Source: Planctomycetota bacterium (GTDB lineage: Bacteria; Planctomycetota; Phycisphaerae; Sedimentisphaerales; Anaerohalosphaeraceae). From it: a stretch of 8,156 bases of DNA. The translations under genes were made by a program, and so were the position numbers. How positions within the stretch are numbered: position 1 is the stretch's first letter; each line of letters begins with the position of its first letter. The stretch is from assembly GCA_030637065.1 (NCBI GenBank), contig DAOVVQ010000171.1, forward strand, positions 1-8,156. The letters are read 5' to 3'. The notes beneath the pieces were generated by a model that saw only the letters and a program-made list of their open reading frames with translations, had not been told where the DNA came from and did not search any database. This document shows, in pieces, positions 1 to 5,974 of this stretch.

Positions 1-31
1 ATCCCATTTGCCAGCCCCGTATCAGCCCCGG

Positions 32-1240
32 TTAGACTGGGGTGGGGGTCTTTTCGGCGGTCAGGTTGTCACATCTCCGTTTCAGGTTGCTCAGGACGTT
101 CATATAGTTAATATAGGAATCGTACGGCGAATCGTAGGGGTTGAAATATTTGTGTACATCGCCGTCGGCGAAATATTTTGTACACATATAGTAGAAGTGG
201 TCGGAGGTCTGGAGTTTTCTCCAGTCGGCGATGAGTCTTTCGTCGCGTGCCTGTTTGATCAGTTTTTCGATCTGGTAGACTTCGTGCAGTGCGTTTGACT
301 GCATCGCGTTGCCGAGCCACGCGGAAAGGTCACGTTCGGTATCGGCCCAACTGATGATGTGCGGTACGTCGACGACGTCGACGGCGTCGTATGTCTCCAC
401 GACCTCGGTGGGTGTTTTAAAGTTGTTGTCCGGGTGCTTTAGTACCTCTTCGGGCAGGTGCTCCATGAAGTTGAATATCCCGGTGTCTTCCCACTGGTGC
501 TCGCCGAAGGTTTCGTAGTCCATGAAGAGGTTTATGACGTTTCCGTTCCCGTTGAAGCGGTTGATCCAGTGGGCGAATTTTCCGGCCATTAGCGGGTATT
601 CTTTCCAGTTATGGTTCGAGAACCGAAATGCGATATCGTCGCTGAGCGAGTAGTTTTTCAGCAGCAGCTTGACCTTCTCGCAGTTCGGCGGTCTGTAGAC
701 GAAGTTGGGGTTGCGGTGGCCTAAGATATGGTCGGCGCCTTCGGTGATGATAGCGTCGAACCTGCCGGTGGATTCGATGGTGTTTGCCAGTTCGTTATTA
801 TATATCAGTTCGGTGTTCCTGAAGATCCGCGGTGTTTGTCCGAAGAGGTTCTGGACGGTTTCGACGTGTTTGTTGATCTGGTCGACGAATTCGTTTCTCG
901 AATAGAGAAAACTCAGACTGTGATAATAGGTTTCGGCGAGGAACTCGACGCATCCGGTCTGTGCGAGCGCGTCGAAGGTACTGATGACCTCGGGGCAGTA
1001 TTTGTGGAACTGCTCGAGGAGCACGCCGGTGATACTGAACGCAACCTTAAACCGGCCATCGTGCCGCTTGATGTTCTTGAGCAGCAGGCGATTGGCGGGC
1101 AGGTAGCACTTATTGGCGACCTTTCTGCATATCGCCGCGTTTTTGAAATCATCGAAATAGGTTTCTGACCTGTCGAATACGGTGTAGTGCTTGAGCCGGA
1201 AAGGCTGATGCACCTGAAAATAGAAGCATACTGATGGCAT
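32..1240 (-). CDS. GH57 family alpha-amylase-like glycoside hydrolase
   Basis: This 402-residue protein is a glycoside hydrolase of family 57, which cleaves or rearranges alpha-glucans by a retaining mechanism. The family's conserved regions are visible in order: the HQP motif at 11-13 right after the first beta strand, VEFLAETYYH at 98-107, NTELIY at 142-147 with E144 as the expected nucleophile, MDYETFGEH at 240-248 with D241 as the expected acid/base, and SWADTERDLSAWLGN near 297-311. Length is typical of the short, single-domain GH57 amylases. No signal peptide is seen, so it should act in the cytoplasm. The start is supported by an AGGG-type ribosome binding site about 10 nt upstream. 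It lies 25 bp after the stop of the glycosyltransferase on the same strand and is probably its operon partner, which points to storage-glucan turnover (inference). Exact specificity (alpha-amylase, 4-alpha-glucanotransferase, branching enzyme) cannot be read from sequence alone. No terminator is visible in the 31 bases left after the stop. Confidence 0.93.
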   Translation of the reverse strand: MPSVCFYFQVHQPFRLKHYTVFDRSETYFDDFKNAAICRKVANKCYLPANRLLLKNIKRHDGRFKVAFSITGVLLEQFHKYCPEVISTFDALAQTGCVEFLAETYYHSLSFLYSRNEFVDQINKHVETVQNLFGQTPRIFRNTELIYNNELANTIESTGRFDAIITEGADHILGHRNPNFVYRPPNCEKVKLLLKNYSLSDDIAFRFSNHNWKEYPLMAGKFAHWINRFNGNGNVINLFMDYETFGEHQWEDTGIFNFMEHLPEEVLKHPDNNFKTPTEVVETYDAVDVVDVPHIISWADTERDLSAWLGNAMQSNALHEVYQIEKLIKQARDERLIADWRKLQTSDHFYYMCTKYFADGDVHKYFNPYDSPYDSYINYMNVLSNLKRRCDNLTAEKTPTPV

Positions 1241-1265
1241 TAATGAATCACCCTGTTAAATAATG

Positions 1266-2591
1266 TCAGACTGTTACCATTATATCGCCATATACCTTTG
1301 CACATTTATGGGCGGCGTCGACCCATCTGAGTTTGCGGACCTCGAAATTCCCATGCTCGCGGAGTGTCATTTGCAGCGGCGGGTACTTAAGCACCGCGAT
1401 GATCTTGTTGGCCATTTCGGTAACATCCCAAAAGTCGACCTTCAGGACGTGGGTCAGCACCTCGGCGACGCCGCTTTGCTTGCTGATCAGGACGGGCACA
1501 TCGTGGTTTAGAGCCTCTAAGGGTGCGATCCCGAATGGTTCCGAGACCGACGGCATTACGTAGAGGTCAGCCATTTCATAGACCTTCTGGACGTCTTCGC
1601 CGTGCAGAAAGCCGGTGAAGAGAACCTTCTGCCCGATTCCCATACCCGCGGCCATTTCTATCGTTCGGTGCATCATGTCGCCGGAGCCGGCCATGACGAA
1701 TTTTACGTTGTCGACTTCTTCGAGGACTTTTTTTGCGGCCATGAGGAAGTATTCCGGACCCTTTTGCATGGTGATGCGGCCCAGAAACAGAACGATTTTC
1801 TCGTCCGATGCGATGCCAGCCTTGGTGTTAAAGTTGTGGTTGCCGTTGCCGCTTCGGTCGACACCGTTATAGACGACCTCGATTTTTTCGCCGCTGACGC
1901 CGTATCGGCTGATGATGATATTGCGAGTGAGGTGGCTGACGGCGATTATTTTGTCGGCTGCGTGCATGCCTCGTCGTTCGATGTCGTAGATCGGCTGATT
2001 CACGTGTTCGCCGCTTCGGTCGAATTCGGTCGAGTGGACGTGAACGACGAGCGGTTTTCCCGTCACAGCCGCAACTGCGATAGCAGCGGGGTAGGTCATC
2101 CAGTCGTGTGCGTGGACGACATCGAAGTTATCTCTGACGGCCAGCCTGACTGCGGATGCGGCGTATCGGTGTATCTCGGTGAACATGTCACCACCGTAAT
2201 GCTGGGCATTGGCGCTGGGGCCGATGATATCCTCTTCGATGGGAGCGTTTATGTCGACATTGGGGAAATGGACGAGCCTCTTTTGTCGTATCATCTCCTC
2301 GATCTGTTGCTCATACTGCTCCGGCCTGGTGTACGGCTGAAGGAACGATTCTATCGTGTGAAATCGCACATTCTTGAGCTCATCATGCTCGAAGGCAAGT
2401 TCGTCGGCCCATGCCTGCTGGGGAGATAGCATCTTGACATGGGTGGAATGTGTGCCGTCTATCGGTTTGGGAAGCACAAAAACGACGTCCATGCCTATCT
2501 GGCTCATGGCCTTTGTCAGACCGCAGCAGGCAGTCCCCAGTCCGCCGCTGATAAAGGGCGGAAATTCCCAACCAAGCATAAAGACTCTCAT
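1266..2591 (-). CDS. Glycosyltransferase, GT4/GT5 glycogen-synthase-like, two-Rossmann (GT-B) fold
   Basis: This 441-residue GT-B glycosyltransferase likely transfers a sugar from a nucleotide-sugar donor to a glucan or other acceptor in the cytoplasm. The N-terminal domain opens with GWEFPPFISGGLG (7-19), the glycine-rich acceptor-side loop of starch/glycogen synthase-like proteins, and contains VVHAHDWMTYPAA at 158-170. The C-terminal donor domain begins near 263 and shows GRITMQKGPE (271-280, with R272 and K277 as likely donor phosphate contacts) and the E-x7-E motif EPFGIAPLE (E351 and E359). A ribosome binding site AGGAG lies 6-7 nt before the ATG, which fixes the start. A sigma70-like promoter is seen about 110 bp upstream. 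The following GH57 gene is 25 bp away, so co-transcription is likely. The pair suggests alpha-glucan synthesis and remodelling, but donor (ADP- or UDP-glucose) and acceptor are unknown. A sucrose- or trehalose-type GT4 activity is an alternative. Confidence 0.9.
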   Translation of the reverse strand: MRVFMLGWEFPPFISGGLGTACCGLTKAMSQIGMDVVFVLPKPIDGTHSTHVKMLSPQQAWADELAFEHDELKNVRFHTIESFLQPYTRPEQYEQQIEEMIRQKRLVHFPNVDINAPIEEDIIGPSANAQHYGGDMFTEIHRYAASAVRLAVRDNFDVVHAHDWMTYPAAIAVAAVTGKPLVVHVHSTEFDRSGEHVNQPIYDIERRGMHAADKIIAVSHLTRNIIISRYGVSGEKIEVVYNGVDRSGNGNHNFNTKAGIASDEKIVLFLGRITMQKGPEYFLMAAKKVLEEVDNVKFVMAGSGDMMHRTIEMAAGMGIGQKVLFTGFLHGEDVQKVYEMADLYVMPSVSEPFGIAPLEALNHDVPVLISKQSGVAEVLTHVLKVDFWDVTEMANKIIAVLKYPPLQMTLREHGNFEVRKLRWVDAAHKCAKVYGDIMVTV

Positions 2592-2700
2592 GATAGGCTC
2601 CTGTAATACGAACCTACACCCTGCTCCTCAGACCAGCTAAAATCCGTTTCTGTTCCGTCTGCTTGCAAGAAATTATCCTCTTTGGAAAAAATCTTCTTGA

Positions 2701-2728
2701 ATTATACCGCGGCCTTGGAGATTGTCCA
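2701..2728 (-). promoter_or_regulatory. Sigma70-like promoter of the glycosyltransferase-GH57 operon
   Basis: On the minus strand a -35 box TGGACA (2723-2728; 5 of 6 consensus) is followed after 16 bp by a perfect -10 box TATAAT (2701-2706). The bases just upstream of the -35 (2729-2748) are almost pure A/T with an eight-base T run, like an UP element. Transcription would start near 2694, leaving a leader of about 100 nt before the glycosyltransferase ATG at 2591. Confidence 0.65.
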
Positions 2729-2963
2729 CGAAAATATAAAAAAAATATTAATCATCATACTGATAACGGCGATTAAGCCCCGTTGTCAATGGGCCCAGTC
2801 CTGTATGACATGCTACATATACTATCGGTAAAATAGAAGGCAGGCTTTATACAAAATTCGCTGTGAGTAAGGGTATTTCTGTATTTGGTGACTTTCAGGT
2901 GTGCTGTCAGCGGCTTTTAAGCGGATTTTATCAGACATTGCGGTTATTGTGAGTCTGTAGGCC

Positions 2964-3004
2964 AAAAAAAAGACAGGCTGTCCCTTAATATAAGAGACAG
3001 CCTG
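2964..3004 (-). terminator. Rho-independent terminator downstream of the histone-fold gene
   Basis: Read on the minus strand, CAGGCTGTC (from 3004) pairs perfectly with GACAGCCTG (ending at 2974). The stem continues inward with five more pairs (one G-U) to a three-base loop, giving about 14 bp in total, and is followed within three bases by a run of eight T (2971-2964). The opposite strand has only a broken T run after the hairpin, so termination should mainly serve minus-strand transcripts, that is the histone-fold gene about 250 bp upstream. Confidence 0.85.
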
Positions 3005-3142
3005 CTATTTTCTTGCGCAGTTTCCAACAACGACGCTGCGAAAGAAGGCTCTTATGAACGCTTCCTTCCTGCGGTGCGACTTATGTGCCGTATGGCCTTG
3101 CAATTACAAAACACATAACTATTGCTGCCATAAAGGTTTAGT

Positions 3143-3231
3143 CCGGCACCGGCATAGCCGCCACCGACGGATTACCCTGTCCTGCAAACCTCGTGTTGCG
3201 GGTTTGCGTCAGAATGTTCGTTGGTGTCCGG
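3143..3231 (-). ncRNA. Possible structured 3' UTR or small RNA segment
   Basis: Between the histone-fold stop and its terminator the minus strand can fold into a branched structure. CCGGACACC (3231-3223) can pair with GGTGCCGG (3150-3143) with one bulged base and so close the segment. Inside, GCAAACC (3207-3201) and GGTTTGC (3190-3184) form a perfect 7-bp hairpin. A G/C-rich imperfect hairpin with loop TAT follows at about 3145-3165. I do not recognise a known riboswitch or RNA family. It could be a structured 3' UTR, a small RNA released from the histone transcript, or chance. Confidence 0.3.
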
Positions 3232-3254
3232 TTCTGCTTAGCGTCGCCAGGTTA

Positions 3255-3461
3255 TTACAGGTCCTGGGGCTTGACCGTGCTGCGACGATTGGCCTTGGTG
3301 CGTTTGATCGCGGCATCAATCGTGGCATAGACAGAATCGCTAAGAGCGACGATAGCATCTGACGATGTCATCATCTTCTTGCTCTTGATGTATGCCTTGA
3401 CCTTGCTTGCGACTACCAGAACTTCCTTACCAGCCTTTTTCTTCGCTTTCTTCTTTGCCAT
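3255..3461 (-). CDS. Bacterial histone-fold protein (small, truncated helix 3)
   Basis: This 68-residue, strongly basic protein looks like a single histone fold. A lysine-rich N-tail (residues 2-12) precedes helix 1 (about 14-28, VLVVASKVKAYIKSK). Helix 2 runs from about 33 to 58 (starting SSDAIVALSDSV), and loop 2 is RRSTVKPQDL (59-68). Loop 2 aligns with the archaeal HMfB segment GRKTIKAEDI. The R60/D67 pair has the same 7-residue spacing as the archaeal R52/D59 'RD clamp'. The protein stops at the point where helix 3 would begin, so that helix is almost absent. The start at 3461 is chosen because a perfect Shine-Dalgarno GGAGGT (3473-3468) lies 6 nt before it. An in-frame ATG at 3479 would place that site inside the gene. 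It likely forms dimers and binds DNA as a nucleoid protein (inference). Two stop codons in a row end it. No convincing promoter was recognised just upstream. It is divergent from the DUF2007-type gene. Bacterial histones such as Bd0055 (HBb) of Bdellovibrio are the nearest known analogues. Confidence 0.85.
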   Translation of the reverse strand: MAKKKAKKKAGKEVLVVASKVKAYIKSKKMMTSSDAIVALSDSVYATIDAAIKRTKANRRSTVKPQDL

Positions 3462-3467
3462 TTTTTG

Positions 3468-3473
3468 ACCTCC
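3468..3473 (-). promoter_or_regulatory. Strong ribosome binding site that fixes the histone-fold start
   Basis: GGAGGT on the minus strand, six bases before ATG 3461. It decides against the upstream in-frame ATG at 3477-3479, which would put the site within codons 2-4. A consensus site fits high expression, as expected for an abundant nucleoid protein (inference). Confidence 0.85.
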
Positions 3474-3580
3474 ATGCAAAATTAAGTTCCTATAATTATC
3501 GGCTCCAAAGGGCCAAACGCTTGATTCATGGACATTCTGGCGAGTAGTGAAAGGGTTTGCAACAAAAAAATCGGTGAAAA

Positions 3581-3594
3581 TGCAAAATTTTGCA
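3581..3594. promoter_or_regulatory. Perfect 14-bp palindrome, possible operator
   Basis: TGCAAAATTTTGCA is its own reverse complement. It sits between the divergent histone-fold and DUF2007-type genes, 120 bp upstream of the histone start. Palindromes of this size with an A/T core are typical binding sites for dimeric regulators, but no regulator gene is present nearby, so the role is a guess. Confidence 0.35.
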
Positions 3595-3603
3595 CTTATA
3601 GAA

Positions 3604-3702
3604 GGGTTTCCTGAAAAACAGGGTGTATTCCACTGCCATATTTGTTTTTTGTTCCAAAAGCAACGACCATAGCAAAGGTGTCATGGTTTTTCAGAGGTCT
3701 CA
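3604..3702 (+). repeat. Copy A of a 98/99-bp self-complementary repeat
   Basis: This 99-bp stretch aligns with 7708-7805 in the same orientation, with about 13 substitutions and one single-base gap (about 86% identity, hand count). Outer arms CTGAAAA (3611-3617) and TTTTCAG are inverted, and the end carries GAGGTCTCA. The central stem is weaker than in copy B, with several mismatches and a bulge, so this copy looks decayed. It lies in the divergent spacer of the histone-fold and DUF2007-type genes and is not downstream of a plus-strand gene, which argues against a simple terminator. Confidence 0.8.
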
Positions 3703-3876
3703 GAACGTATAACCCGGAAATTCTGCATTACCGGCCTTGGATTTGGCGGGAAAAGTGGTTGTGATGCAAGTTTTTGGGTGATTTGGCTTAATGACCGGTG
3801 CCAGCAGGACGATGAAACGACAGAGCAGTTTCCGCGTGGGATCTGATGTTTAGGTGTGTTTTAAGGGAGAGGTAGA

Positions 3877-4206
3877 ATGGCAGGTCGGCCAAGGAAAAAG
3901 ACAAAGGAGCAGGTTTCGGCGAGTGGATTTGTGACGGTTGCGTTTGCCGAGGACATGGAACTTGCGCAACAGTACAAGAAGCTTCTTAACGACGATAATA
4001 TTCCTGCGGCGATCAAGTCCGGTTCGGATTCGGCATCGAATTTTCCGGGCATTGCGGTGCTTGTTCCGGAGGACCACCTTGATGCGGCTCACGTTCTGAT
4101 CGAGTCCCAGGGAACGTACAACGATTTTTACGACATGGTATTCCACGATCAGGATGAGAGTTTTAACGACAACTATGACGAGGATCTCTTTGACGACGAG
4201 TTCTAA
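3877..4206 (+). CDS. DUF2007-type small protein with basic head and acidic tail
   Basis: This 109-residue cytoplasmic protein has a central segment (about 18-78) that resembles DUF2007 domains, small ferredoxin-like folds annotated as putative signal-transducing proteins. The pattern is FVTVAFAEDMELAQQYKKLL, then NIPAAIKSG, then GIAVLVPEDHLDAAHVLI. The function of the family is not established. The N-terminus is basic (AGRPRKKTK, 2-10) and contains a GRP core with flanking lysines and arginines, similar to an AT-hook. The C-terminal 28 residues are highly acidic, with Asp/Glu alternating with Phe/Tyr up to a DDEF end. The start is supported by GGGAGAGG at 3865-3872, 4 nt upstream. The next gene begins 66 bp downstream on the same strand and may be co-transcribed. 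Assignment to DUF2007 is by pattern and is moderately sure. Confidence 0.8.
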   Translation: MAGRPRKKTKEQVSASGFVTVAFAEDMELAQQYKKLLNDDNIPAAIKSGSDSASNFPGIAVLVPEDHLDAAHVLIESQGTYNDFYDMVFHDQDESFNDNYDEDLFDDEF

Positions 4207-4272
4207 GCGGACGGCTTTTGGGCTGAAGCGGACCTTTACTCGAACGTCAGTTAGATCCAGAGAGGAATTGTG

Positions 4273-4587
4273 ATGAGCGACGATGACGGCAAAAAAGATA
4301 AGACTTTCGTAGAATGCAGGAGTAGTGTTGTGGACAGGCGTGTTGGAATGAATCGAAGAAGGGGGCCGGGACGCCGTCGCAGCGAGGAGCGAAGGGATGC
4401 CGAAGAGGGGGAGATGAACCACGAGCAGTTCGTGTTTCTCATGGCGATCGACCGGTATAAGAAGGATAACCAGAGGCCGTTTCCGACCTGGACGGAGGTC
4501 CTCGAGGTGATCAATGCCTTAGGATATCGCAGGGTGGCAGAGCCGCAGGACCTGAAATCCTTCAAAAAGGAAACCGAACCGGTCTAA
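4273..4587 (+). CDS. Small basic protein of unknown function, possible winged-helix-like C-terminal half
   Basis: I do not recognise a named family for this 104-residue protein. Residues 1-47 are charged and low in complexity, with several arginine clusters (DRR, NRRR, GRRR, ERR) and a few acidic residues. Residues 48-87 (starting MNHEQFVFLMAIDRYKKDN) form a compact segment with the pattern Q-x2-FL-x-AI-x-RYK-x2-N-x-RPFPTWTEVLEVI-x-ALGY. This is reminiscent of the LexA-type winged helix, where a first helix, a 'pPT' turn and a second helix ending in ALG follow one another, so DNA binding is conceivable (inference). The ATG at 4273 is preferred over the GTG at 4270 because AGAGGA (4261-4266) then sits 6 nt away. 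It follows the DUF2007-type gene by 66 bp. No terminator is seen after it. Confidence 0.75.
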   Translation: MSDDDGKKDKTFVECRSSVVDRRVGMNRRRGPGRRRSEERRDAEEGEMNHEQFVFLMAIDRYKKDNQRPFPTWTEVLEVINALGYRRVAEPQDLKSFKKETEPV

Positions 4588-4659
4588 GCCGATTAACGCT
4601 ACAGCAGGGCAATCCGGCAAGGCGATCGGGCGGGGAAATCCGGAAATAAAACAAATCAG

Positions 4660-4699
4660 GGTGCCGATGTGCCGAAAATGGTGTCGATGCGCCGAAAAG
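4660..4699 (+). repeat. 20-bp tandem repeat upstream of the TIM-barrel gene promoter
   Basis: Two adjacent 20-bp units, GGTGCCGATGTGCCGAAAAT (4660-4679) and GGTGTCGATGCGCCGAAAAG (4680-4699), differ at three positions. The start of a third unit (GGTGCC) follows. The array ends 14 bp before the -35 box at 4714. A 20-bp period puts both copies on nearly the same helix face, as for paired activator sites, though no binding protein is known. Confidence 0.6.
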
Positions 4700-4713
4700 G
4701 TGCCCGGGGGTTG

Positions 4714-4742
4714 TTGAAAAAGTTCCTTTAGTCCCGTATAAT
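4714..4742 (+). promoter_or_regulatory. Near-consensus sigma70 promoter for the TIM-barrel gene
   Basis: TTGAAA (4714-4719), a 17-bp spacer and a perfect TATAAT (4737-4742) form a textbook promoter. Transcription would begin near 4749, giving a leader of about 80 nt before the ATG at 4830. The preceding gene stops at 4587, so this marks a separate transcription unit. Confidence 0.75.
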
Positions 4743-4829
4743 CTCACCATCATTGTTCGTCGTTTTCAAAGATGGAGACATTTTTATGTCAGGCGATCAA
4801 AATCGCCGACAGGGACTGGAGAAACGATT

Positions 4830-5828
4830 ATGGCTGAGTCGAAAACAAGAGGGTCCAAGGCAATATCGAGACGTACATTTTGCCGGTCAGCGGCGGCAGC
4901 GGCGGCGGCGATGGCCTTGGCGGACAGTTTTGCCGGGCGGTCACTTGCCTCGCCGGGCACAGGCAATAGAGTCAAATTCTATAAGAACCTTGGGTTCGGC
5001 CATATTGGCGTAAAGGCCGATCAGCCCCAGGCGCTGGACTACGCGGTGAAATACGGTTTCGACAGCATTACGCCGCGTTTGAGTGAATTCGAGGACAAAT
5101 CCGCGTCGGATATCCGCCGCTGGGTCGAGACGATGAAGGCCAAAAACATTCGATACGGCGCTTGCACGCTGCCTGTCCAGTTTAAGAGGCCGCAGGACCA
5201 GGTCGAGAGGGACCTCGCCAAATTGCCCGGACGGGCAGCTATTATGAGGCAATTGGGCATCGAACGCGTTGCCATCTGGATCCCGCCAGGCCATAAGGAA
5301 CTGACATATCTGCAAAATTTCGAGCTGCACAAAAAACGTTACCGCGAGATAGCCGGGATACTTGACGATAACGGCATGCGTCTGGGCCTGGAGTTCATAG
5401 GCCCCAGGACCTCCCGATCGCAGTCTCGCTTTCCATTTATATGCACGCAGAAGGGTATGATGGAGCTGATCGAGGCGATCGGCAAGCCCAACGTCGGGCT
5501 CCTGCTGGATAGCTGGCACTGGTACACCTCGCACGGCAGCGTCAAGGAACTGCTCGAATTGTCGAACAAAGACGTCGTACACGTTCACGTAAACGATGCT
5601 CCGCTGGGCCTTGATATTGACGAGCAAGTCGATAACCGGCGAGGACTGCCAATGGCTACCGGGGTGATCGACATGAAGGGTTTTATTGGCGCCCTTATAA
5701 AGATCGGCTATGACGGGCCGGTCGAATGTGAGCCCTTCGACCAGGAGCTGCGAGACATGGAGGACAACCAGGCCTTAAAGAAGACCAAAGCGTCGCTAAG
5801 CCAAGTATGGGCCCTGACCCAGCCATAA
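4830..5828 (+). CDS. Tat-exported xylose isomerase-like TIM-barrel protein (sugar phosphate isomerase/epimerase family)
   Basis: This 332-residue protein begins with a twin-arginine signal (SRRTFC at 13-18, then an alanine-rich hydrophobic stretch 19-31, probable cleavage near SLA at 38-40), so it should act outside the cytoplasmic membrane. The mature part matches the AP-endonuclease-2/xylose isomerase-like barrel. Candidate metal ligands sit at the expected strand ends: E188 in LEFIGP, D227 and H230 in LLLDSWHW, H253 in HVHVND, and E301 in ECEPF. The stretch RGLPMATGVIDM (271-282) matches the usual 'R-LPG-GVID' loop before the last strands. Such proteins isomerise or epimerise sugars or cyclitols, but the substrate cannot be told. 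Secreted Tat versions are common in Planctomycetota. The start is supported by GGAG at 4818-4821, 8 nt upstream. It has its own promoter. The GGTACC palindromes downstream (5867-5974) could act as its transcript end. The next plus-strand gene encodes another Tat-exported redox-type protein, which hints at a shared extracytoplasmic sugar pathway (inference). Confidence 0.88.
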   Translation: MAESKTRGSKAISRRTFCRSAAAAAAAMALADSFAGRSLASPGTGNRVKFYKNLGFGHIGVKADQPQALDYAVKYGFDSITPRLSEFEDKSASDIRRWVETMKAKNIRYGACTLPVQFKRPQDQVERDLAKLPGRAAIMRQLGIERVAIWIPPGHKELTYLQNFELHKKRYREIAGILDDNGMRLGLEFIGPRTSRSQSRFPFICTQKGMMELIEAIGKPNVGLLLDSWHWYTSHGSVKELLELSNKDVVHVHVNDAPLGLDIDEQVDNRRGLPMATGVIDMKGFIGALIKIGYDGPVECEPFDQELRDMEDNQALKKTKASLSQVWALTQP

Positions 5829-5847
5829 ACGGGAAATTATTTACCGC

Positions 5848-5885
5848 AGACGAATTAAAGGTACCAAGACGAATTAAAGGTACCA
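5848..5885 (+). repeat. Exact 19-bp tandem duplication
   Basis: AGACGAATTAAAGGTACCA is present twice with no gap (5848-5866 and 5867-5885), without a mismatch. The second unit is also the left arm of the palindrome at 5867-5905. Confidence 0.9.
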
Positions 5886-5905
5886 GGTACATTTAATTCT
5901 TGTCT
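5867..5905. repeat. GGTACC-centred imperfect palindrome 1
   Basis: The left arm AGACGAATTAAAGGTACC (5867-5884) is inverted at 5886-5905, with one substitution and a two-base insertion, around a single central A. It shares the AATTAAAGGTACCAGGTAC core with the palindrome at 5943-5974, so the two belong to one repeat family. Confidence 0.8.
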
Positions 5906-5942
5906 AATTATCACGCTGAGGCTGTTATAACGCCGTTTTTTA

Positions 5943-5974
5943 CTAAATTAAAGGTACCAGGTACCTTTATTTAG
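5943..5974. repeat. GGTACC-centred palindrome 2
   Basis: CTAAATTAAAGGTACC (5943-5958) and GGTACCTTTATTTAG (5960-5974) are inverted around a single central A, with only one bulged T. In RNA this would be a long A/U-rich hairpin and might end transcription weakly in both directions. Similar size and pairing are seen in REP-type repeats. Confidence 0.8.

Larger units (their letters stand above)
2592..3254. other. Intergenic region between the glycosyltransferase and the histone-fold gene
   Basis: No convincing coding sequence is seen in these 663 bases. They hold the minus-strand promoter of the glycosyltransferase operon (2701-2728), an A/T-rich stretch, a minus-strand intrinsic terminator (2964-3004) and a potentially folded segment at 3143-3231. 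Apart from the A/T-rich promoter flank, 2750-2960 shows nothing I can name. A plus-strand open frame at 3054-3362 overlaps the histone-fold gene antisense and is probably chance. Confidence 0.6.
3462..3876. other. Divergent intergenic region between the histone-fold and DUF2007-type genes
   Basis: These 415 bases hold no coding sequence I can support. They carry the ribosome binding site and leader of the histone-fold gene, a perfect 14-bp palindrome at 3581-3594, copy A of the 98/99-bp repeat (3604-3702), and the leader of the plus-strand DUF2007-type gene. Promoters for both genes should lie here, but no clear -35/-10 pair stands out on either strand. Confidence 0.6.

Noticed and set aside
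1602..2429. Long plus-strand open frame (275 codons) across the glycosyltransferase gene
   Set aside because: It is the antisense shadow of a well-supported GT-B glycosyltransferase and has no ribosome binding site or family motifs. The composition is typical of reversed codons.
3143..3231. c-di-GMP-I (GEMM) riboswitch
   Set aside because: The GCAAACC and GACGCAAA strings recall that family, but the order of the conserved segments and the tetraloop/receptor parts do not match on either strand. It also lies downstream of a gene rather than in a leader.
3255..3479. Longer histone-fold reading starting at ATG 3479
   Set aside because: That start would place the perfect Shine-Dalgarno sequence inside the coding region and leaves no site of its own. 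The start at 3461 has ideal spacing.
3604..3702. Repeat copy A as a transcription terminator
   Set aside because: There is no plus-strand gene ending before it, the stem is degenerate, and copy B is followed by a separate clear terminator.
4941..5627. Minus-strand open frame of 228 codons inside the TIM-barrel gene
   Set aside because: It is fully antisense to a gene with a Tat signal, metal ligands, promoter and ribosome binding site. The product shows no recognisable domain.
5848..5974. CRISPR array
   Set aside because: Only two units in direct tandem without spacers and one further palindrome at an unrelated distance. There are no regular spacers and no cas genes.
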